Shown: positions 33,625 through 40,138 of the stretch, piece after piece | Numbering within the stretch: position 1 is the first letter of the stretch | How the letters are laid out: every line of letters begins with the position of its first letter | Source: DATCMU01 sp036563245 | GTDB taxonomy: Bacteria > Pseudomonadota > Alphaproteobacteria > Rhizobiales > Devosiaceae | Assembly (NCBI GenBank): GCA_036563245.1 | Contig: DATCMU010000048.1 | Location: forward strand, 1-40,138 | DNA: 40,138 nt | Direction: 5' to 3' | Position numbers and translations under genes: made by a program | Notes under the pieces: generated by a model | The model's database searches: none | Told to the model about the DNA's origin: nothing | Seen by the model: the letters and a program-made list of their open reading frames with translations, nothing else

Positions 33625-34485
33625 ATGGTCAAACGCCGCCACACCACCCCGCTGAGAACCTCGGTCCAGGATATCGACGTCGCCCGCCGCATTCCGGTGA
33701 CGCCGCAAACCTCGTCGGCGGCCTATCGGCTGGCCTTCACCGACGAGGAATTCATGACCTCCGAGGACATGCGCGGGGTGCGCTTCCAGCTCGAATACAT
33801 GAAGCCGGAGGCCTGGCTGCAGGAACGCGGGATCAACTCCACCGTGGTCATCTTCGGCAGCGCACGTATTCCGGCCCCCGGCGAGGAAGCGAAGTCGGGC
33901 CGCACAGAGGCGGCGAAACGAAGCCTTGAGGCCAAGGCGCGCTACTACGCGGAGGCGCAGCGTTTCGCGCAATATGCCTCTTTGACGTCCAAGGCGCTCG
34001 GCTTGCGTGACTACGTGGTGGTGACGGGCGGCGGCCCCGGCATCATGGAGGCCGGCAATCGCGGGGCCGCCGATGTCGGCGTGCCCTCGATCGGGTTCGG
34101 CATCGTCCTGCCGCACGAGCAGGCGCCCAACGTCTATGTGACGCCGGAACTGTGCTTCAATTTCCACTATTTCGCGACGCGGAAGATCCATTTCCTGATG
34201 CGGGCGCGGGCCGTGGCCATCTTCCCCGGCGGCTTCGGCACGATGGACGAATTCTTCGAAACCATCACGCTGATCCAGACCGGCCGGATGCAGCGCATTC
34301 CGCTCATCCTTTTCGGGCGAGACTTCTGGGGCAAGGTGCTCAATCTCGAGGCACTGGCGGAAGAAGGCACCATCGCCCCGGACGACATCGATCTGTTCTC
34401 GGTCGTGGACACCGCCGAAGAGGGCTGGGGAGTGATTCGGTCGGCCTACAACCTTCCCGAGGTGACGCTGGAGGGGATCGGCTGA
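33625..34485 (+). CDS. LOG-family protein (TIGR00730-like)
   Basis: A 286-residue Rossmann-fold protein. The family marks are VVTGGGPGIMEAGNRGA (nucleotide or phosphoribosyl binding) and FPGGFGTMDEFFE (PGGxGTxxE catalytic motif). LOG proteins release cytokinin bases from nucleoside 5'-monophosphates; bacterial relatives were long mislabelled lysine decarboxylases. The N-terminal 80 residues are an extension common in Alphaproteobacteria. It is divergent from dapD, and GGAG lies before the ATG. Confidence 0.9.
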   Translation: MVKRRHTTPLRTSVQDIDVARRIPVTPQTSSAAYRLAFTDEEFMTSEDMRGVRFQLEYMKPEAWLQERGINSTVVIFGSARIPAPGEEAKSGRTEAAKRSLEAKARYYAEAQRFAQYASLTSKALGLRDYVVVTGGGPGIMEAGNRGAADVGVPSIGFGIVLPHEQAPNVYVTPELCFNFHYFATRKIHFLMRARAVAIFPGGFGTMDEFFETITLIQTGRMQRIPLILFGRDFWGKVLNLEALAEEGTIAPDDIDLFSVVDTAEEGWGVIRSAYNLPEVTLEGIG

Positions 34486-34571
34486 GCCGATCCGCAAGGC
34501 GCGACAACGCTGTGCCCGCCTGCAAGAGATAGGCCTTTCCACTTTGCGCGTGCTTGCGCTAGGCTCGCGCA

Positions 34572-36170
34572 ATGGATGCGATAGTTTATGACCTGGGCGG
34601 CTACCCGATCACTGTTCTGATGGTCTTGATCGCCTGCGGCGCGGTGGTGGCGGTCGCGGTGGCGGCGGCAGTCATTCTTGCCATGCGCGCGGCCCGGCGG
34701 GCCGAAAACACGGGCACCGCGGACGAGCGCGCCGAAAAGCTCGAACAAGTGCTCAGCGAACTGGAGAGATCGCAAAACGCGCTCGAGGATTCGCGCCGCG
34801 TCGCCGACGAACAGAAGGATCGGCGGATTTCGCAACTGTCCACCGAGCTTGAACTGCATCGCCGCCAGATCACCGACCTGAATTCGGAAAACGCCAGGCT
34901 GCGCGAACGGCTCGAGCAACAGACCGTGCAGGCCGAGGAAAAGCTCTCGCTGATCCAGAATGCGCGCGCCGACATGACCGTTGCCTTCAAGAACCTGGCC
35001 GAGGAAGTTCTCAAGTCGCATGGCGAGACATTTTCCAAGCAGAACCGCGAGCAGATCGGCGGACTTCTGGACCCGCTGCGGCAGAAGCTGATCGAGTTCC
35101 AGCAGGGCCTGCAGGCCGTGCACACCGAAAGCGCCAAGGAGCGGGCGACGCTTGGGGAACAGATCCGGACCCTGCACGAAAACAGCCTGAAAATGAGCGC
35201 CGAGGCGTCCAATCTCACCCGCGCGCTCAAGTCGAACTCGCAGACCCAGGGCGCATGGGGCGAGATGATCCTGTCCACGATCCTGGAACGCAGCGGGCTG
35301 CGCGAGGGCGAGGAATTCGTTACCCAGGAGAGCCACACCACCGAGGATGGTGGCCGACTGCGCACCGATGTCGAGGTGCGGCTTCCCACCGGGCAGCTGA
35401 TCGTGATCGATTCAAAGGTCTCGCTGAATGCGTTCATGGGCTATGTGAACGCCGAGGACGACGAGGAGCGCCAGGGCCACCTGCGCTCGCATCTTGCGTC
35501 GCTGCGCAACCACATCAAGACCCTCGGCTCCAAGGAGTACCAGCGCCATACCGCGAGCGGCCCCGACTATGTGCTCATGTTCGTGCCGATCGAGGCCGCG
35601 TTCTCGGTGGCCATCGAGGCCGACCAGTCGATCCTCGATTTCGCCGTATCGCAGAACGTTGCGGTGACCACACCCACCACGCTCATGACCACACTGCGCA
35701 CCGTGCGCAATATCTGGGATATCGAGAAGCGCCATCGCAATGCCGAGGAAATCGCGGAGCGCGCGGGCAGCCTTTACGACAAGATCGTGGGGTTCCTCAA
35801 CAACATGGATCGTCTCGGACGCAGCCTGTCTCAGGCCCAGCAGAGTTTCGACGACGCCCGGGCCCAGCTTTCGAGCGGCCGCGGCAACGTCTTGCGCCAG
35901 ATCGAAATGCTCAAGGAGCTTGGCGCCAAGACCACAAAGGCCGTGCCGGGCGACTGGGTCGATGGGGGCACCGGCCTGCCCACGAGGCGGGCGGCGGATG
36001 TGCGGGAGCAACCCGAGACGGGCGAAGGCACTTCCGAAGACATGCGTGACGCCGAGCCGGCCGACGCCGAAGCGCAGAACAATGGCGGGCCTCTCTCGCC
36101 GGCGGAACCGCCCCCGTCCGAGGCGCCTGCCGCGGGGTCGCCCGCGCCCGGCATGGGCTTTGCGAACTGA
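34572..36170 (+). CDS. rmuC: DNA recombination protein RmuC
   Basis: A 532-residue protein with an N-terminal membrane anchor (about 12-36), a long coiled coil (about 40-130), and the RmuC nuclease-like domain (SNSQTQGAWGEMILSTILE, then IVIDSKVSLNAF). RmuC limits DNA rearrangements at inverted repeats in E. coli. The C-terminal 90 residues are low-complexity and Pro/Glu-rich. The SD is weak; a possible -10 (CTAGGC) lies so close to the ATG that the mRNA could be nearly leaderless. Confidence 0.95.
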   Translation: MDAIVYDLGGYPITVLMVLIACGAVVAVAVAAAVILAMRAARRAENTGTADERAEKLEQVLSELERSQNALEDSRRVADEQKDRRISQLSTELELHRRQITDLNSENARLRERLEQQTVQAEEKLSLIQNARADMTVAFKNLAEEVLKSHGETFSKQNREQIGGLLDPLRQKLIEFQQGLQAVHTESAKERATLGEQIRTLHENSLKMSAEASNLTRALKSNSQTQGAWGEMILSTILERSGLREGEEFVTQESHTTEDGGRLRTDVEVRLPTGQLIVIDSKVSLNAFMGYVNAEDDEERQGHLRSHLASLRNHIKTLGSKEYQRHTASGPDYVLMFVPIEAAFSVAIEADQSILDFAVSQNVAVTTPTTLMTTLRTVRNIWDIEKRHRNAEEIAERAGSLYDKIVGFLNNMDRLGRSLSQAQQSFDDARAQLSSGRGNVLRQIEMLKELGAKTTKAVPGDWVDGGTGLPTRRAADVREQPETGEGTSEDMRDAEPADAEAQNNGGPLSPAEPPPSEAPAAGSPAPGMGFAN

Positions 36171-36307
36171 CTGCAAACCGAAGCCCACGCGCATGGTTGC
36201 GCAGTAATCCTGCCCGGATCACTTTGACGTGAGGCTGCCCGAACAGCAAATCCGCGCCTTCCTTACCTGCCTATATTGAGGACAGGACAGCAAAGGGAGC
36301 GCAGGAC

Positions 36308-37213
36308 ATGGGAAATCACGGCAAGCCGGATAATCAATCAAGGCCGGTCATCACCCAGGAGATGATCGATCTTTATGACGATTTCACGCATCGTTCATTC
36401 GACAGGCGGCAATTCATGGAACGCCTCGCGGCGCTGGCGGGTTCGGCCTCGGCCGCAACCGCCGCCGCCGCCATGATGGCGGCAAGCGCGCAGGCGGCGG
36501 GCATGGTCGCCGAGGATGATGCCCGGCTCACGGCCAGGACGGTCAGTTTCGGGGGCGGGTCCGGCCCAATGTCCGGCTACCTGGTCATGCCGGCGGAAAG
36601 GTCCGGCCCGCTGCCCGGCGTGATCGTGGTGCACGAAAACCGCGGCCTTGTCCCGCATATCCGGGATGTGGCGCGGCGCGTGGCACTGGAGGGTTTCGTG
36701 GCGCTGGCGCCCGATTTCCTGACACCCCTCGGCGGCACGCCGGCGGACGAGGACGCGGCGCGGCCCATGTTCGGGCAACTGGTTCGCGAGGATGTCGCGG
36801 CCAATGGCATCGCCGCAATCGAATGGCTCCGGTCGCAGCCGGAGACGAATGGCAGGATCGGGGCGACCGGCTTCTGCTGGGGTGGCGGCACGGTGAACGC
36901 CATGGCGACCCACTCGCCTGACCTGCTCGCGGCCGTACCCTACTATGGCGGCCAGCCGCCAGCCGACGAGGTGCCGAAAATCAGGGCCCGCATGATGTTG
37001 CACTATGCCGGGCTCGACGAGCGGATCAACGCGGGGATCCCGGATTTCAAGGCGGCGCTCGATGCAGCGGGGATCGATTACCAGATGTTCGTTTACGAGG
37101 GTGTCAATCACGCTTTCAACAACGATACATCGGAAGCCCGCTACGACAAGGCGGCGGCGGAGCTCGCCTGGTCGCGCACGGTGGCATTTTTCAAGGAGAC
37201 GCTGACGGGATGA
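36308..37213 (+). CDS. Dienelactone hydrolase family protein, Tat signal
   Basis: A 301-residue alpha/beta hydrolase. The N terminus has DRRQFMERLAALAG and a hydrophobic Ala-rich stretch ending near ASAQAAG (about residue 63), a twin-arginine signal, though with an unusually long n-region of about 35 residues. The catalytic triad is Cys in GFCWGGGTVN, Asp in GLDERIN and His in GVNHAFNND, as in dienelactone hydrolase. Substrate in the periplasm is unknown. GGGAG precedes the ATG and TATATT at 36272-36277 is a possible -10. Confidence 0.9.
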   Translation: MGNHGKPDNQSRPVITQEMIDLYDDFTHRSFDRRQFMERLAALAGSASAATAAAAMMAASAQAAGMVAEDDARLTARTVSFGGGSGPMSGYLVMPAERSGPLPGVIVVHENRGLVPHIRDVARRVALEGFVALAPDFLTPLGGTPADEDAARPMFGQLVREDVAANGIAAIEWLRSQPETNGRIGATGFCWGGGTVNAMATHSPDLLAAVPYYGGQPPADEVPKIRARMMLHYAGLDERINAGIPDFKAALDAAGIDYQMFVYEGVNHAFNNDTSEARYDKAAAELAWSRTVAFFKETLTG

Positions 37214-37234
37214 CGCTGCCCGCCGGGCAGGTCA
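37211..37234. terminator. Hairpin between convergent hydrolase and recR
   Basis: CTGCCC (37216-37221) pairs with GGGCAG (37225-37230) over GCC, extended by TGAC/GTCA around a bulged G. The gap between the two convergent stops is only 18 bp and is filled by this hairpin, so it could terminate both. It lacks a clear T-run. Confidence 0.5.
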
Positions 37235-37828
37235 GAACTCGGTGCGCGCCTTGAGTGCCTGGGAGAGCGTGCCTTCGTCGAGGTAATCGAGTTCGCCGCC
37301 CACCGGCACGCCGTGGGCGAGGCGCGTCACCTTGACCCCGGATCCGGCCAGCCGGTCCATGATGTAATGGGCCGTGGTCTGACCCTCGACAGTGGCATTC
37401 ACGGCCAGGACGATCTCGCGGAATTCGGGCGCCCGCGCCACCAGTGCCTCGATCGACAGATCGTCCGGCCCCACGCCGTCGAGCGGTGACAGCACGCCGC
37501 CCAGAACGTGGTAGCGCACCGGCCCCACCCCCGCCCGCTCGAGCGCCCAGAGGTCGGCAACGTCCTCCACCACGATCAGCAGGCCCTGTTCTGCGCGGCG
37601 CGGATCGGTGCAGATCGAGCACGGCGATCGGGTATCGATATTGCCGCAGACCTCGCAGGTGCGCACCGCGTCGACCGCGCGGTCGAGCGCGGCGGCGAGC
37701 GGCACCATGAGGCTTTCCTTTTTCTTGATCAGTTGCAGCACGGCGCGCCGTGCCGACCGGGGTCCGAGCCCGGGCAGCCGCGCCAGCAACTGGATCAGTT
37801 GTTCGATTTCGGGGCCGCCATTGGCCAT
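37232..37828 (-). CDS. recR: Recombination protein RecR
   Basis: A 198-residue DNA repair protein that works with RecF and RecO to load RecA at gaps. There is an HhH near the N terminus (LARLPGLGPRSARRAVL), a zinc module CEVCGNIDTRSPCSIC, and the Toprim domain starting LLIVVEDVADLWALE. It lies 18 bp after ybaB, in the conserved dnaX-ybaB-recR order. Confidence 0.97.
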   Translation of the reverse strand: MANGGPEIEQLIQLLARLPGLGPRSARRAVLQLIKKKESLMVPLAAALDRAVDAVRTCEVCGNIDTRSPCSICTDPRRAEQGLLIVVEDVADLWALERAGVGPVRYHVLGGVLSPLDGVGPDDLSIEALVARAPEFREIVLAVNATVEGQTTAHYIMDRLAGSGVKVTRLAHGVPVGGELDYLDEGTLSQALKARTEF

Positions 37829-37846
37829 GGCTTGCGATCCGGGCGC

Positions 37847-38170
37847 CTAGAACGGCAGCTTCATGCCGGGCGGGATCGGCAGGCCTGCGGTCATTTCCTG
37901 CATTTTCTCGGCGGCCATGGCCTCGGCCTTGCCCCTTGCATCGGCATGCGCGGCCATCACCAGATCCTCGATGATGCCGGCGTCGCCATCGGCCAGAAGG
38001 CCGGGATCGATGGTGATGGCGCGCATGTCGCCCTTGCCGTTCAGCGTCACGCTGACCAGGCCCCCGCCCGACTGTCCCCTGACTTCGGCATTCTGCAGTT
38101 CTTCCTGCATCTCGCCCATGCGAGCCTGCAACTCCTGCGCCTTCTTCATCATGCCCATGATGTCTTTCAT
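37847..38170 (-). CDS. YbaB/EbfC family nucleoid-associated protein
   Basis: A 107-residue DNA-binding dimer of the YbaB/EbfC family. MKDIMGMMKKAQELQARM at the start and VRGQSGGGLVSVTLNGKG are family marks. It binds DNA without strong sequence preference and is thought to organise the nucleoid. Its start and the dnaX stop share one base (TGATG), so translation is coupled. Confidence 0.96.
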   Translation of the reverse strand: MKDIMGMMKKAQELQARMGEMQEELQNAEVRGQSGGGLVSVTLNGKGDMRAITIDPGLLADGDAGIIEDLVMAAHADARGKAEAMAAEKMQEMTAGLPIPPGMKLPF

Positions 38171-39921
38171 CAGTTCTCCTCCGGGTCGATGCCCGTGATA
38201 TCCGGGTCCTGCCCATCCGGCATTTCCCCCGACTGCAGATCGTCACGGACGCGCACATTGACCACGCGCGCACCCGGGAAGGTTTCGAGCACCGCCTTGA
38301 CCAGCGGATCGTCATGGGCGGCCGACAGGCGCTCCTGCTCCTGAGCGGCGCGCGCTTCACGCAAGGTGGGTACGGCCGGCTTCTCGGTGGTGACGCTGAT
38401 CATCCATGGACGTCCGGTCCATGTCTTGAGCCGGGCGGACAAGGTGGCGATGATGGCGGGATTGGCCGTTTCCTCCAGCGCCACCTCGATGCGCCCGACC
38501 TCGAAGCTGACCGGGCGCAGATCGGCTTCCAAGGCGTGGCGGATCACAAGATCGCGCCTTTCGGCGGCAAGGGCCACAAGGTCCGTGTAGCTTGCGGGCT
38601 GCGGCAAGCTTTCGGGCGCCGCGACGGCCCTCGGCGCGCCGCTCGGGGCAGGATCGATGGACGGCGCGCTGCGAACCGCCGACTGGACCGAACCCGGTGC
38701 GCCTCGGGGCGGAAGACTGCCATGGGACACGGGCGCATGCCCGGAATCGGCAGGGTTGTCGCGCAGTCGTTCGATCACCTCGTCGGGAGTGGGCAGGTCG
38801 GCGGCATAGGCCAGCCGAATCAGGACCATTTCGGCGGTCTGGATCGCATTGCGCGCGTGCGCGACCTCGTTGATTCCGGCAAGCAGGATCTGCCATGTGC
38901 GCGTGAGGATGCGCATGCCGAGCTTGTCGGCAAAGGCGCTGCCCCGGCTCTTCTCGTCCGGGGTGAGGCCCGGATCGTCGGCGCTGGCGGGCACGACCTT
39001 GAGCCGCGTCACCAGGTGGGTGAAATCGGCCAGATCGCCAACTATTGCCTGCGGGTCGGCGCCGGAATCGTAGAGCGACCGCATGCCGTCGAGCGCGGCC
39101 ACGATATTGCCGCTCATCAGCGCCTCGAACAGGTCGATGATGCGTCCGCGATCGGCAAGTCCGAGCATGGACTGCACCGTCTGGGCACTGACCTCGCCAC
39201 CACCATGGGCTATGGCCTGGTCGAGCAGCGACAGGCAGTCGCGCACCGAACCCTCGCCGGCCCGAACGATCATCGAGAGCGCGTCGGGCGCGCAACTGAC
39301 GCCCTCGCGGCCAAGGATACCGTCGAGATAGGTGGTCATGAGGTCGGCCGGCACGCGCCTGAGGTCGAACCGCTGGCAGCGCGACAGGATGGTGACCGGC
39401 ACCTTGCGGATCTCGGTCGTCGCGAAGATGAACTTCACATAGGGCGGCGGCTCTTCCAGCGTCTTGAGCAGGCCGTTGAAGGCCTGGTTGGAGAGCATGT
39501 GCACTTCGTCGATGATGTAGACCTTGTATGGCGCGGACACAGGGCCGTATTTCACCGAATCGATGATCTCGCGGATATCGTTGATGCCGGTGTTGGAGGC
39601 GGCGTCCATTTCCATCACGTCGACATGCCGCCCCTCGATGATGGCGCGGCAGTGCTCGCCTTCGCTGGCAAGGTCGAGGGTGGGATGGGGACCAGTCTCG
39701 TCGACATAGTTGAAGGCGCGGGCGAGGATGCGGGCCGTGGTGGTCTTGCCCACGCCGCGCACGCCGGTAAGGATGAAGGCGTGATGAATCCGGCCGGTCC
39801 GGAAGGCATTGGCGAAGGTCTGCACCATCGCGTCCTGGCCGATCAGGCTCTCGAAGCTCTGCGGCCGGTACTTTCGGGCCAGAACCAGATAGGGGGATGC
39901 GGGTTTGTCGCTCAAAGCCAT
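38170..39921 (-). CDS. dnaX: DNA polymerase III subunit gamma/tau
   Basis: A 583-residue clamp-loader ATPase. Walker A is GVRGVGKTTTARILA, Walker B with DExx is VYIIDEVHML, the sensor 1 region is FIFATTEIRKVP, and the arginine finger is in LSRCQRFDLRR. The zinc-module cysteines normal after Walker A are nearly all missing: only one Cys (GEHCRAI) remains, a state I associate with this bacterial group. The C-terminal tau part carries a Pro/Ala-rich linker then the polymerase/helicase-binding domain. It heads dnaX-ybaB-recR and follows the SRP RNA gene. Confidence 0.96.
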   Translation of the reverse strand: MALSDKPASPYLVLARKYRPQSFESLIGQDAMVQTFANAFRTGRIHHAFILTGVRGVGKTTTARILARAFNYVDETGPHPTLDLASEGEHCRAIIEGRHVDVMEMDAASNTGINDIREIIDSVKYGPVSAPYKVYIIDEVHMLSNQAFNGLLKTLEEPPPYVKFIFATTEIRKVPVTILSRCQRFDLRRVPADLMTTYLDGILGREGVSCAPDALSMIVRAGEGSVRDCLSLLDQAIAHGGGEVSAQTVQSMLGLADRGRIIDLFEALMSGNIVAALDGMRSLYDSGADPQAIVGDLADFTHLVTRLKVVPASADDPGLTPDEKSRGSAFADKLGMRILTRTWQILLAGINEVAHARNAIQTAEMVLIRLAYAADLPTPDEVIERLRDNPADSGHAPVSHGSLPPRGAPGSVQSAVRSAPSIDPAPSGAPRAVAAPESLPQPASYTDLVALAAERRDLVIRHALEADLRPVSFEVGRIEVALEETANPAIIATLSARLKTWTGRPWMISVTTEKPAVPTLREARAAQEQERLSAAHDDPLVKAVLETFPGARVVNVRVRDDLQSGEMPDGQDPDITGIDPEEN

Positions 39922-40010
39922 CCGCCTAGCCTAATCGACATGAGGAATATGGAAAGCCCGCAAGCGCGCTCCGATCCGTCTCCACACTGATTTTCACCGG
40001 GGAAACAGGC

Positions 40011-40105
40011 GGGAGGCTGACAACGACCCGTAGTGAAACTCGTTGGGGCTGCTTCCTTCCGGACCTGACCCGATTGGCGAGGACTGCGTCCGCCACCAAC
40101 CTCCC
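40011..40105 (-). ncRNA. ffs: Signal recognition particle RNA (4.5S type)
   Basis: On the minus strand the conserved domain IV sequence GGTCAGGTCCGGAAGGAAGC is present, with the GGAA tetraloop and the asymmetric and symmetric loops that bind Ffh. The ends GGGAGG (40105-40100) and CCTCCC (40016-40011) pair to close the long hairpin, giving about 95 bases. The RNA targets ribosomes making membrane proteins to FtsY. The exact ends are estimated from the pairing. It lies just upstream of dnaX, as is common in Alphaproteobacteria. Confidence 0.95.
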
Positions 40106-40138
40106 TTGCCGCCTATGTGGCGGATTGCGTCGCCGAAT

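Overview
The window looks like a chromosomal segment of a GC-rich alphaproteobacterium of the order Hyphomicrobiales (Rhizobiales), plausibly near Devosia or Pelagibacterium; the genus is an inference from gene order and protein style, not from a search. The backbone has the familiar rhizobial order rpmH-rnpA-yidC-yihA, argB, a HAD nucleotidase, def-fmt-truA, dapE/dapD, rmuC, and ffs-dnaX-ybaB-recR. DnaX also has the zinc-ligand-poor form I associate with this group.

Region 1 (about 98-13660) is a genomic island inserted in a tRNA-Arg(ACG) gene. The intact tRNA lies at the right edge (13613-13689, minus). A 100-bp direct repeat with one mismatch, containing the 3' 48 bases of the tRNA plus 52 bp of flank, bounds the island (98-197 and 13561-13660). 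Paired TGGCGACCC repeats lie just inside both ends. The island holds an integrase at its left end and a lower-GC glycan cassette: pyruvyltransferase-like, DXD glycosyltransferase, 2OG-Fe(II) oxygenase-like, GT29 sialyltransferase-like and GT2-like genes, followed by a gene of unknown function. A second compact module follows: AlpA-like regulator, Cys-rich HTH protein, second tyrosine recombinase and a 1061-residue type IIG restriction-modification enzyme. The island thus pairs surface-glycan modification with restriction, which suggests a two-layer anti-phage or host-interaction function (inference).

Region 2 (13.9-17.6 kb, minus) is a probable operon of a TVP38/VTT membrane protein, a disulfide-type flavoprotein oxidoreductase and a sensor histidine kinase with no response regulator beside it. 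Region 3 (17.7-20.9 kb, plus) is the rpmH-rnpA-yidC-yihA operon behind a clear sigma-70-type promoter: ribosome and RNase P parts, membrane protein insertase and ribosome-assembly GTPase.

Region 4 (20.9-24.3 kb, minus) carries a glutamine amidotransferase, a Tat-exported MsrB, a secreted fasciclin protein, a RskA-type anti-sigma factor and an ECF sigma factor. The sigma/anti-sigma/fasciclin trio recalls the mycobacterial SigK-RskA-MPT70/83 locus. A candidate ECF promoter and a strong 5' UTR hairpin lie before the fasciclin gene.

Region 5 (24.5-40.1 kb) is mostly core metabolism and information processing: argB, a DHA2-type efflux pump, a HAD nucleotidase, def-fmt-truA, a lysine/peptidoglycan operon dapD-DUF805-dapE, a LOG-family protein, rmuC, a Tat-signal dienelactone hydrolase, and the ffs-dnaX-ybaB-recR replication/repair cluster. 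No CRISPR array, rRNA operon or insertion sequence was seen.
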